A stretch of 64,000 bases of DNA from Pseudidiomarina aestuarii. GTDB lineage: Bacteria > Pseudomonadota > Gammaproteobacteria > Enterobacterales > Alteromonadaceae. The position numbers and the translations under genes were made by a program. The notes under the pieces were generated by a model, which worked only from the letters and a program-made list of their open reading frames with translations, made no database searches and was not told where the DNA came from. The stretch lies in contig NZ_PIPR01000001.1 of NCBI RefSeq assembly GCF_003987355.1, positions 372,001 to 436,000 of the forward strand, read 5' to 3'. This document shows positions 34,752-43,298 of this stretch, piece by piece; position 1 is the first letter of the stretch; every line of letters begins with the position of its first letter.

Positions 34752-35637
34752 CGACGTGACGTCCTCATCACAACATATTGCTATCTACTACCACGCACTT
34801 CGGCCGCGAATTTTGCGGTTGGTCGCGATGTATGAGCAACACTTTCATCGTTTGGGCTGCGCGGTATCGCTTATTGCAAGCACACCGAATCGTCGCATCG
34901 ATATTCAGCAATTAACTTCGTTACGCGGATACATTGATGAATTAATCGTGATGGGTGGCGATGGCAGCGTCAACATAGCTGCGCAAGTATTCGCACACAG
35001 TGACGTACCGATTTCGGTGGTGCCTTTAGGTACTGGCAACGACTTTGCTCGCGACAATGGCATTTTCGACGCAAGCTGGCGTTTGCAGAACAGCTATGCA
35101 AAGCGTCACGTTGCCCTGGGTCGATGTGGTGAACATTTCTTTGTCAATCATGCCGGAGCAGGACTTACAGTTGATCTGATTCGGCTGCAACGGCCGTGGA
35201 TGAAACGACTTTTGCGTGGTGGTAGTTATGTACTCGCCATCTTGCGCTATCTCTGTGGCCCCTATGAAAAGCGATCGTCCATACATGATACTGAAACCGG
35301 AGCTTTGTACGATGCACAAATTGTTGCGGTAAGTCGCTTTATTGGTGGAGGTATACCCATTTATCCGCGCGCCAATCGCTATGCAGGAATCGCACAGTGG
35401 GCGGCAGTGCCGCGGGCATCACGCTGGTGTCAATTCAAAGCATTGGTTCAAGTGCTTCGCGGGCATATCGAACAAACGGAGTTGGTCAATTTAAGTGTTG
35501 GTAGTCAGTTCATAATCGGTGATAGTGAGCACTCTATTGAATTAGATGGCGATTGTTTCGATACTGGGCCGCAACCCGTTCAAGTTATTCCACAAGGCTT
35601 AACGATACATATACCCATTCAATCATCTAAAGATTAA
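34741..35637 (+). CDS. Diacylglycerol/lipid kinase family protein
   Basis: Product of 298 residues from a TTG at 34741, or 293 from GTG 34756; either start sits in or at the cmoM end and no clear ribosome binding site distinguishes them. The catalytic-domain motifs GGDGSVNIAAQ (usual GGDGT.NE) and PLGTGNDFARDNG are present, with a beta-sandwich C-terminal half. Resembles YegS/DagK-type enzymes that phosphorylate lipids or sphingosine-like alcohols with ATP. Confidence 0.87.
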   Translation: MTSNDVTSSSQHIAIYYHALRPRILRLVAMYEQHFHRLGCAVSLIASTPNRRIDIQQLTSLRGYIDELIVMGGDGSVNIAAQVFAHSDVPISVVPLGTGNDFARDNGIFDASWRLQNSYAKRHVALGRCGEHFFVNHAGAGLTVDLIRLQRPWMKRLLRGGSYVLAILRYLCGPYEKRSSIHDTETGALYDAQIVAVSRFIGGGIPIYPRANRYAGIAQWAAVPRASRWCQFKALVQVLRGHIEQTELVNLSVGSQFIIGDSEHSIELDGDCFDTGPQPVQVIPQGLTIHIPIQSSKD

Positions 35638-35658
35638 TCACAACCAGCAGAAGGAGTC

Positions 35659-36537
35659 ATGATGAAACCGCAGGTTGCTTTTATCGGCTTAGGCGTCATG
35701 GGTTATCCCATGGCCGGCCATTTACAGCGAGAGGGTTGGAACACGACCGTTTATAATCGCACTGGCAGTAAGGCGCAACGCTGGGTACAAGAATACGGCG
35801 GAGAAGCGGCATCGACACCACGAGCAGCGGCGGCTGGGAAGGATGTCATTTGTGTCTGTGTTGGCAATGACGACGACGTCCGTAGTGTCTTTTACGGCTC
35901 GGATGGCCTGCTCGCTGAACTAAAACCGGGTGCTATTGTGATTGACCATACGACGGCATCCGCAGAACTCGCTCGCGAGTTAAGTCAGGCTGTTAGTGAA
36001 GCAGGCGGGCGCTTTCTCGACGCGCCCGTATCCGGTGGTCAGCAAGGTGCAGAAAATGGCAAGCTGACGGCGATGATTGGCGGTGACCAAAGTGCCCTAG
36101 CAGCTGTCGATACGATGCTATCCAGCTATGCTAAAACTCGCGAGTATATGGGTCCAGCAGGGCATGGCCAGTTAGCGAAGATGGTGAATCAAATTTGCAT
36201 AGCGGGTGTGGTGCAAGGCTTAGCCGAGGGGTTATCGTTTGCGCGCAAAGTTGGATTAGACGCAGATACGCTGATTAAAGCAATTAGTCAGGGCGCTGCC
36301 GGTTCATGGCAAATGCAAAATCGTTACAAGACAATGTGGGAGCAACACTACGACCATGGTTTCGCCGTAGATTGGATGCGTAAGGATCTTAAAATTGCTC
36401 TAGCAGAGGGGGACCGTCAGGGTCTAACTTTGCCATTGACCGCTTTAGTGGACCAATTTTATGCGGAAGTTCAGCAAATGGGTGGGAATCGCTGGGATAC
36501 GTCGAGTCTGTTAGCACGATTAGAAAAACATCGCTAG
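35659..36537 (+). CDS. NAD(P)-dependent beta-hydroxyacid dehydrogenase
   Basis: Product of 292 residues. N-terminal Rossmann motif AFIGLGVMGYPMAGHL, conserved DHTTASAELARELS and the substrate-binding DAPVSGGQQGAENGKLTAMIGG, then KMVNQICIAGVVQGLAEGL with the catalytic Lys. Family includes 3-hydroxyisobutyrate and tartronate-semialdehyde reductases; substrate not decidable. Ribosome binding site AAGGAGT. Ends just before a terminator. Confidence 0.92.
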   Translation: MMKPQVAFIGLGVMGYPMAGHLQREGWNTTVYNRTGSKAQRWVQEYGGEAASTPRAAAAGKDVICVCVGNDDDVRSVFYGSDGLLAELKPGAIVIDHTTASAELARELSQAVSEAGGRFLDAPVSGGQQGAENGKLTAMIGGDQSALAAVDTMLSSYAKTREYMGPAGHGQLAKMVNQICIAGVVQGLAEGLSFARKVGLDADTLIKAISQGAAGSWQMQNRYKTMWEQHYDHGFAVDWMRKDLKIALAEGDRQGLTLPLTALVDQFYAEVQQMGGNRWDTSSLLARLEKHR

Positions 36538-36563
36538 TAGCTCGTAGCCCCAGTAGCCAATAA
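36533..36563. repeat. Weak heptad-like spacer, locus C
   Basis: GCTAGTA, GCTCGTA and GCCAATA units precede the terminator, with one 2-bp phase shift. It may be a decayed member of the family seen at loci A, B, D, E and F; support is weak. Confidence 0.3.
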
Positions 36564-36592
36564 CAAAAAAAGCCCCGTAAAGGGGCTTTTTA
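36564..36592. terminator. Bidirectional terminator
   Basis: AGCCCC/GGGGCT stem with GTAAA loop, A7 on the left and T5 on the right. It separates the convergent dehydrogenase and DUF1329 genes. Confidence 0.9.
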
Positions 36593-36606
36593 AATGATTA
36601 GGATGA

Positions 36607-37962
36607 TTAACGAATACCCATACGGCGCAGCGCAGAAGTACTGAAATCACTACGCTCTGGCTCGATATCGAAATCCATATAAGAAGATTCTTCGTTAGCG
36701 AGACCAAGGACAATGTAACGACCTGAGTTTAAGTCATACAGTGCTTCTGCAGCCATCCACGGAGTGTCGTGATGATAGAACTGCGAATTGTAAGCTTCAG
36801 CAACACGCCATAACTCGCCACGACCATCGTAATGATCAATCACTGACGCTGTCCAAGTATCTTCGTCAATAAACATGTGACGCGTAGAATAGATATGGCG
36901 CTCACCATCTTTCAACGTGGCTTTCACTTCCCATACGCGGTGTTTTTCATAACGAATCAGATCTTGGTTCAAGTGACCTGCGTTGATGATATCGTCATAG
37001 CTTAAATTGGTATCCATCAACTTGTAGTTGTTGTAACCGATGTACATTTCACGCTTACCAACGAGTTCCCAGTTGTATTTGTCTGGAGCACCGTTGTACA
37101 TGTCTAAGCCATCAGAGGTACGTAGACCATCCGAAGCAGTACCTGGACCGTCATAGGCAACGTTTGGCGCACGACGGACGCGACGCTGACCTGCATTATA
37201 TAACCATGCGCGACGGCCTTCACGAACCTGGTTGATGGTTTCGTGCACCAACAATACAGTACCGGTCAAACGACTCGGTGCTAGGACTTCTTGTAAGAAG
37301 TAGAACAAAACGTTGTCGTCTGCTTCTTCACGACCACTTTGCATATATTCAGGGAATACAAGTGATTCACGCAGTAAAACTGGCACGAAATCACCATTCT
37401 CGAGAACTGGGAACTGATTGACCAAACGAGTGACGGCACCACCGCGGTAGCGGGTTACATGGTTCCAAATCACTTCCAGACCATTTTGTGGAATCGGGAA
37501 CGGCACATGGCGGTCGAAGTTATCAAGACCATTACCACCAGCAACCATTTCAGCGTTGACGGCGTTCTTTTTCACGACGTCGTAAACTTCTTGCGGATAA
37601 GCAGCGGTCCGACGAGTCGGATAGATATTCATTTTGTAATCAGGATACTTGTTGAACATAGCAACCTGTCCAGGAGACAGCATGTCACGGTGTTCATCTA
37701 AGTTATCGCGAGTGATGGTGAAGAGAATTTCATCATCAGCAAAAGGGTCTGCTGGGCGAGCCGGGACGTCACCATTTGCGTCGACGCTATAACCGCCTGT
37801 CCACGCCGGAATGGAGCCATCGGCATTACCAGCCATTTCAGCCCCCATTGGGGTTAAATCTTGGCCAAGACGTGCAGCTTCCTCAGGAGTGACTTTCGCC
37901 ATTACACTGACTGAGATCACAGAAAGCGCAAACACACCGGCTTTAAGCATCATTTTATTCAT
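36607..37962 (-). CDS. DUF1329 secreted protein
   Basis: Product of 451 residues with signal peptide (ALSVISVSVMA). Family signatures: VTPEEAARLGQDLTPMGAEMAGNADGSIPAWTGG, and later WNHVTRYRGGAV, RRVRRAPNVAYDGPGTASDG and RYEKHRVWEVKATLKDGERHIYSTRHMFIDEDTWTAS. The fold resembles outer-membrane lipoprotein sorting proteins (LolA/LolB-like). It is usually found with DUF1302, YCF48-type and MMPL-type genes; the last two are divergent here. Ribosome binding site AAGGAAA. Confidence 0.92.
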   Translation of the reverse strand: MNKMMLKAGVFALSVISVSVMAKVTPEEAARLGQDLTPMGAEMAGNADGSIPAWTGGYSVDANGDVPARPADPFADDEILFTITRDNLDEHRDMLSPGQVAMFNKYPDYKMNIYPTRRTAAYPQEVYDVVKKNAVNAEMVAGGNGLDNFDRHVPFPIPQNGLEVIWNHVTRYRGGAVTRLVNQFPVLENGDFVPVLLRESLVFPEYMQSGREEADDNVLFYFLQEVLAPSRLTGTVLLVHETINQVREGRRAWLYNAGQRRVRRAPNVAYDGPGTASDGLRTSDGLDMYNGAPDKYNWELVGKREMYIGYNNYKLMDTNLSYDDIINAGHLNQDLIRYEKHRVWEVKATLKDGERHIYSTRHMFIDEDTWTASVIDHYDGRGELWRVAEAYNSQFYHHDTPWMAAEALYDLNSGRYIVLGLANEESSYMDFDIEPERSDFSTSALRRMGIR

Positions 37963-38040
37963 GGGTTTTTCCTTGTTGTACTTTGTACTCTTATCGATTT
38001 ATACGCTTAAACTACATGAAAAGCAGACCGATTAAAATCC

Positions 38041-38089
38041 CCAGCTGATACTAGCGTTTCTACCTTTCTCAAGGTATGGTAGCAGCTGG
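38041..38089. promoter_or_regulatory. Nested inverted repeat between DUF1329 and YCF48 genes
   Basis: CCAGCTG (38041-38047) and CAGCTGG (38083-38089) enclose a second perfect inverted pair TACCTT (38061-38066) and AAGGTA (38071-38076). It lies in the 226-bp divergent spacer and could be an operator for both units or a leader hairpin. Confidence 0.4.
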
Positions 38090-38188
38090 TTTGACCTGTC
38101 ATGAAATATCCATAGCATGTATCGCTTATCGAAAATTTGCAACTGTTACAATGACAATACTAAGACACAAAATTTGTAAGAGGGTTCC

Positions 38189-39337
38189 ATGAGAAGAACA
38201 ATCGTAGGGTTAGGCATAAGTTGTGCACTGACGCTTTTAACGGTGCCAGTGGCAGCACAAATGGTGACTGACTATGAAGTCATTACCGCGCCAGCTCTGG
38301 TTGCGCCAAAGGCTGAGCGTGCTGTACTAACAGAAATTGCGGTAGCCGGTGAGCGGCTGATCGCAGTGGGTGACTACGGTTTGATACTCACGCGTGAGCA
38401 GAATAGTAGTGATTGGATCCAAGCCAATGTGCCTACCAGTGTCCTGTTCACGGGAGTCAGTTTTGCCAACGCTCAGCGCGGCTGGGCAGTCGGTCATCAT
38501 GGTGTCATTGTTGCGACCAGCGACGGTGGGTTAACTTGGCAACGCCAACTTGACGGCTTTCAATTTATTGAATTGCAGCAAAATTATTGGGGCAACTTAG
38601 TGGAAGAGCTTGAATCCGCCATTGATGCCAGTGACGATGAGGCTGAAATAGAAGAACTCGAGTGGGCTTTGGAGAATGCGACCTTTCAAGCAGAAAACGC
38701 CGACTTTGCTGCGGAAGAAGGTCCCACAAAACCTTTTCTTGACGTCTTAGCTCTGGATGCAAACACGGTGCTGGTTGCTGGAGCATATGGAACCTTACTG
38801 CGTAGTGATGATGGCGGAGCCAGCTGGAATTTATTGGATGCCAATGTCGAGAATCCGGATGGTTATCACTTTAACGGTTTGGCGAATGGCTCTGAGTATT
38901 TATTCCTTGCCGGTGAGGCTGGGCAAATATTCCGCAGTGCGGACCGCGGTGATTCTTGGGAAGTTCTCGATTCACCGTATTACGGTTCGTTTTTTGGATT
39001 ACATGTCGATCAATCGGACCGACTCTGGGTTGCTGGCCTACGAGGCAATATTTTCATGAGCGACGATCAAGGTGAAACCTACACTCAAATCCGTCTTGAA
39101 GATACGGTCAACATCAATAGCATCGTCGACGCAGCAAACGGTGGCGTTTACCTAGTGGGTAATGCTGGCGTTGTTGGTTATGTCGATGAGCAAGGTGAAG
39201 TTGAACAACGAACACACAGTAGTGGCGCTATTTTGACGGATTTAACTATCAATCAAGACGGTTCGTTGACCTTGGTTGGGCAGCGCGGTGTGCTGTCACT
39301 TGAATCGTTTGATACAGCCTCTGTAGAACAAGAATAA
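38189..39337 (+). CDS. YCF48/BNR-type beta-propeller protein
   Basis: Secreted protein of 382 residues, signal peptide ending near VAAQ. Repeats such as GDYGLILTRE, VGHHGVIVATSDGGLTWQRQLDG, AGAYGTLLRSDDGGASWNLLDA, AGEAGQIFRSADRGDSWEVLDS and AGLRGNIFMSDDQGETY are the D.G..W motifs of the YCF48/photosystem II stability factor family. An acidic helical insert lies near 135-175. It is 13 bp before the MMPL gene, as in related gammaproteobacterial clusters; a periplasmic accessory to that pump is likely. Confidence 0.9.
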   Translation: MRRTIVGLGISCALTLLTVPVAAQMVTDYEVITAPALVAPKAERAVLTEIAVAGERLIAVGDYGLILTREQNSSDWIQANVPTSVLFTGVSFANAQRGWAVGHHGVIVATSDGGLTWQRQLDGFQFIELQQNYWGNLVEELESAIDASDDEAEIEELEWALENATFQAENADFAAEEGPTKPFLDVLALDANTVLVAGAYGTLLRSDDGGASWNLLDANVENPDGYHFNGLANGSEYLFLAGEAGQIFRSADRGDSWEVLDSPYYGSFFGLHVDQSDRLWVAGLRGNIFMSDDQGETYTQIRLEDTVNINSIVDAANGGVYLVGNAGVVGYVDEQGEVEQRTHSSGAILTDLTINQDGSLTLVGQRGVLSLESFDTASVEQE

Positions 39338-39350
39338 GGAATCGCTGACA

Positions 39351-41657
39351 ATGTTGGAACGTGCATTATTTGGTATTCGCCCGTTGTGGTTCGTTATTTT
39401 TGCGGCTTTGACGTTATTTTTAGGCTGGCACGCGAGTCAAGTTCGTCCCGAGGCCAGCTTTGTGAAGATGATCCCCACCAATCATCCGTTTATCCAGAAT
39501 TATTTCGAACATCAAGATGATCTGCGCAGCTTGGGTAACGTGGTACGTATTGTTGTTGCCACAGAAGAAGGTGATATTTTTACTCCTGAGTTTTTAAAAA
39601 CGCTTCGTTCTGTAACCGATGAAGCAACATTTATTCCGGGAGTTGACCGCTCAGCAATCAAGAGCTTGTGGACACCCAACGTGCGCTGGAGTGAAGTCAC
39701 TGAAGAAGGCTTTGTTGGCGGACCTGTGGTCCCAGACACATGGGATGATAACAATCCAGAAGAGTCACTCGAGCAATTCCGTACCAATACGTTGCGCTCT
39801 GGCGAAGTCGGTAATTTAGTCGCAACGAACTTTAAGTCGGCTATCGTTTATGTTCCTTTGATCGAGACGAATCCAGAAACTGGAGAGCCGCTTGATTATC
39901 AGGAATTTTCCGAACAGCTCGAAACGCAGATCCGAGACAAGTACTCAAGCGATACTATCTCTATTCATATGACTGGCTTTGCCAAAATTATTGGTGATTT
40001 AATTGAAGGCGCGCAGCAAGTTGGTTTGTTCTTCCTGCTCGCCATTATCATTACGCTGGTCATGCTGTTTTGGTACAGCCGTTGCTGGCGGAGCTCGATT
40101 GCGGTGCTTGCTTGCTCAATTATTGCGGTAATTTGGCAGTTGGGCATCATCAAGTTAATCGGCAGCGGTATCAATCCCTATTCAATGCTCGTGCCATTCT
40201 TGGTGTTCGCTATTGGTGTGAGCCATGGTGTACAAATCATAAACGCGATCAGTAACAACACCGTTGATGGGCACGACAAATTAAAAGCCGCACAACTCGC
40301 ATTCCGTGGCCTCTATATTGCCGGTCTAACCGCTCTGATTTCAGACGCTATTGGTTTTACCACCTTGATGGTCATTGATATCGCTGTTATTCAAGAGCTG
40401 GCTATCGCAGCCAGTATCGGTGTGGCTGTTGTCGTCCTAACTAATTTAGGCTTGCTACCGATCATCATGTCCTACGTAGGTATTTCACCACGTGGACAAA
40501 CCTACACCGCGTCGGTTCGCAACGAAGCGCATCCAATGCTGGCATTCTTCGGTCGCTTCTCTCAGCCAAAATACGCTTACACCGCGCTGATTCTAGCCGT
40601 GGTCGGATTGTCTTGGGGGGCTTATTACGGGCAGCAGATGAAGATCGGTGATTTGGATGCGGGGGCACCAGAATTGCGCCCAGACAGCCGTTACAACCTG
40701 GATAATCAGTTTGTGGTCGACAACTACAGTTCCAGCACCGATATCTTCGTGGTGATGGCTGAAACGGCGCCTAGCCAATGTATTGCCTATGATAACCTGG
40801 AGTTGATGGATCGGTTCAGTTGGCACATGGAAAACACGCCGGGTGTGCAAGATGTGAAATCGATTGTCTATGTCGCAAAAATGGGCGGCTTTGGTTTAAA
40901 CGAAGGAAACCTGAAGTGGTTTAGCCTCAATCGTAACCAGTACGTATTAAACGCGAATACATCACGCACGCCACCGGGGCTGATTAATCCAGATTGCTCC
41001 ATGGCTCCGATCATCATTTATCTCAATGATCACAAAGCGGAAACACTGAAAACAGTTGTTGCCTCGGTCAACGAGTTTAACCAAAACTATCAACAAGAAG
41101 GCTTAGAATTGCTGATGGCGGCCGGTAACTCGGGTATTGAGGCGGCGACCAACTCTGTCATCGAGGATGCTCAGTACGAGATGCTGTTGTGGGTGTACGG
41201 CGTTGTGGTGGTCTTATGTTTAATCACATTCCGTAGCATTCGAACGGTTGCCTGTATTGTGTTGCCACTCGCATTAACGACTGTCATGAGTCAAGGCTTG
41301 ATGGCGGTGTTAGGTATCGGTGTGAAAGTAGCGACTCTGCCCGTCATTGCGTTAGGTGTTGGTATTGGTGTCGACTACGGTATTTACATCTATACCAAAA
41401 TGAAAGAAGGCTTAGAGCAGGGCATGAACTTGAATGACTGTTACCGTTATGCACTTGAGAATACGGGTAAAGCGGTAGGGTTTACTGGTCTGACACTGGC
41501 GATTGGCGTGGCGACTTGGATATTCTCACCAATCAAGTTCCAAGCCGATATGGGTATCCTGCTCACTTTCATGTTCCTGTGGAATATGTTGGGAGCCTTG
41601 ATCCTGATACCGGCGCTCGCACGGTTGTTCTCAAAGCTGGGCAAACCAATGCATTAA
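39351..41657 (+). CDS. MMPL/RND-family lipid-type exporter
   Basis: Inner-membrane RND protein of 768 residues. One membrane helix at the N-terminus (LWFVIFAALTLFLGWHA), a large periplasmic loop to about 220, five helices with the SSD-like region (VGLFFLLAIIITLVMLF, PYSMLVPFLVFAIGVSHGVQIINAI), then a second loop and helices (VIALGVGIGVDYGIYIYTKMKEGL). The family includes MmpL and HpnN, which move lipids, sterols or hopanoids. No membrane-fusion protein or TolC gene is adjacent, as is usual for this type. Confidence 0.9.
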   Translation: MLERALFGIRPLWFVIFAALTLFLGWHASQVRPEASFVKMIPTNHPFIQNYFEHQDDLRSLGNVVRIVVATEEGDIFTPEFLKTLRSVTDEATFIPGVDRSAIKSLWTPNVRWSEVTEEGFVGGPVVPDTWDDNNPEESLEQFRTNTLRSGEVGNLVATNFKSAIVYVPLIETNPETGEPLDYQEFSEQLETQIRDKYSSDTISIHMTGFAKIIGDLIEGAQQVGLFFLLAIIITLVMLFWYSRCWRSSIAVLACSIIAVIWQLGIIKLIGSGINPYSMLVPFLVFAIGVSHGVQIINAISNNTVDGHDKLKAAQLAFRGLYIAGLTALISDAIGFTTLMVIDIAVIQELAIAASIGVAVVVLTNLGLLPIIMSYVGISPRGQTYTASVRNEAHPMLAFFGRFSQPKYAYTALILAVVGLSWGAYYGQQMKIGDLDAGAPELRPDSRYNLDNQFVVDNYSSSTDIFVVMAETAPSQCIAYDNLELMDRFSWHMENTPGVQDVKSIVYVAKMGGFGLNEGNLKWFSLNRNQYVLNANTSRTPPGLINPDCSMAPIIIYLNDHKAETLKTVVASVNEFNQNYQQEGLELLMAAGNSGIEAATNSVIEDAQYEMLLWVYGVVVVLCLITFRSIRTVACIVLPLALTTVMSQGLMAVLGIGVKVATLPVIALGVGIGVDYGIYIYTKMKEGLEQGMNLNDCYRYALENTGKAVGFTGLTLAIGVATWIFSPIKFQADMGILLTFMFLWNMLGALILIPALARLFSKLGKPMH

Positions 41658-41674
41658 GGACGAGTTGACTGTAA

Positions 41675-41709
41675 CTTGGCTGACGCGGTGTTAACTGTAG
41701 TCAGCCAAG
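41675..41709. terminator. Hairpin between MMPL and GMC genes
   Basis: CTTGGCTGAC (41675-41684) and GTCAGCCAAG (41700-41709) form a perfect 10-bp stem that includes the stop of the GMC gene. No strong U-run on either strand, so termination is likely but not certain. Confidence 0.5.
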
Positions 41710-43298
41710 ATAAAGTCAGCAGCCTGCTCAGCAATCATCATGGTGGGCGCATTGGTGTTGCCGCTAATCACTTGTGGCATGACTGATGCGTCAATAACAC
41801 GTAAGTTGTGCACTCCACGAACTCGCAGTTTTTCATCCACAACGGCGTCGGCATCAAGCCCCATCCGGCAGGTACTAGTCGGGTGATAAATAAGGCCACA
41901 ATGTCGCTGTAACTGCGCCAATAATTCCTCATCATCGTCGAACTGACCGGGCATTAATTCACCACCATAGTGACTGGCTAAAGCGGGTTGCTGCATGATC
42001 TGTTGGACCTGTCTGACGCCCGCAATAAGCGCTTGCTGATCGGCTTCGTTATCGAGAAAATTAAATTGAATACGCGGTGGTTGACGCGGGTCTGAACTCG
42101 CTAAGGTCAAGGTCCCGCGTGCTTGCGGACGTAATACGCAGACATGACACGAAAAGCCGTAGCGCAGGGCAGGTGTCAGATCATAGCCACTGTCATTAAA
42201 GAGTGTACTGACGAGGTGTAGTTGCAAGTCAGGCTCTGCTTGCTGATCGTTCGATTTGATAAATCCGCCTACTTCACAGGGGGGATGGGCCATCGCCCCT
42301 TTGCGATGACGCCAATACTTCCAAGTTTGACCGGCTAATTGCAGCAATCCAAGTGGATTTAAAGATATGGTGTCGCGTTTTTTGTTGCGCACGTGAACGG
42401 TAATATCGACATGTTCTTGCAAATTCGCGCCAACTTCCTGCCTGTCCGCGATCACCTCAATACCATGGCTGCGTAACTGTTCTCGCGGGCCTATACCCGA
42501 TAGCAATAACAGTTGCGGTGAATTAAATGCGCCGGCGCTTAAAAGCACTTCCCGCGATGCCGTGAGGCTTGAGACCAGCTTGCCGTGCCGAATTTGAACA
42601 CCTTGCGCTTCACCACTACTGTTGAACAGGATCTTTTCAACGGCAGTAGCAGACAAGATATGGAGATTGACGCGATCGATAACGGGTTCCAAGAATGCGC
42701 GTTTGGCACTGAAACGCTCGCCGTTTTTAATCGTAAATTGAAACGGGCCAAATCCTTCCAAACTCTCGCCATTAAAATCTGGATTGAGCGGGTATCCAGC
42801 TTCTTGCGCTGCCTGAAGGAATGCTTTTGCAACAGCAAAATGCGGTGCAACATCACTGACATGCAGTGGGCCATCAGCGCCATGATAAGCATTCGCACCG
42901 CGCGTGTTTGACTCGAGCCGCTTGAATACAGGTAACACATGCTCCCAATTCCAATGCTCGCCGGCAGTTTCCGCCCAGCGATTGTAGTCACTGGGTAAGC
43001 CGCGGGTATAAATCATCGCGTTAATGGCGCTGCTGCCACCCAGACCTTTACCACGTGGCGCATAGAGCCCTTTGCCTGCCCGCAACGGGGCTGCATCAGA
43101 ACTGCGATTCAACCAGTTAAACCGGCGACTGTGCATAAACCGTGCAACACCGCCCGGCATGGTTGAAAAAGGAGAGGTGGCTGCCGGTCCTGCTTCAATC
43201 AAAGCAACGTGAAAGCGACCACAAGCCGACAAGCGATTTGCTAGAACACAGCCTGCGGAGCCACCGCCGACAATAATAAAATCAAAGCTGTTGCGCAT
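41691..43298 (-). CDS. GMC-family FAD oxidoreductase (choline/alcohol dehydrogenase-like)
   Basis: Product of 535 residues from the ATG at 43298 (MRNSFDFIIVGGGSAGCVLANRL); ATG 43313 or 43355 are alternatives, all overlapping the sbcB end. FAD-binding GGGSAG and LIEAG; GMC signature 1 GKGLGGSSAINAMIYTRG, signature 2 GAFNSPQLLLLSGIG; C-terminal HPTSTCRMG and SGNTNAPTMMIAEQAAD with catalytic His/Asn. Oxidises primary alcohols in most relatives (BetA, AlkJ). No betB or transporter neighbour, so the substrate is not assigned. Confidence 0.9.
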   Translation of the reverse strand: MRNSFDFIIVGGGSAGCVLANRLSACGRFHVALIEAGPAATSPFSTMPGGVARFMHSRRFNWLNRSSDAAPLRAGKGLYAPRGKGLGGSSAINAMIYTRGLPSDYNRWAETAGEHWNWEHVLPVFKRLESNTRGANAYHGADGPLHVSDVAPHFAVAKAFLQAAQEAGYPLNPDFNGESLEGFGPFQFTIKNGERFSAKRAFLEPVIDRVNLHILSATAVEKILFNSSGEAQGVQIRHGKLVSSLTASREVLLSAGAFNSPQLLLLSGIGPREQLRSHGIEVIADRQEVGANLQEHVDITVHVRNKKRDTISLNPLGLLQLAGQTWKYWRHRKGAMAHPPCEVGGFIKSNDQQAEPDLQLHLVSTLFNDSGYDLTPALRYGFSCHVCVLRPQARGTLTLASSDPRQPPRIQFNFLDNEADQQALIAGVRQVQQIMQQPALASHYGGELMPGQFDDDEELLAQLQRHCGLIYHPTSTCRMGLDADAVVDEKLRVRGVHNLRVIDASVMPQVISGNTNAPTMMIAEQAADFILADYS

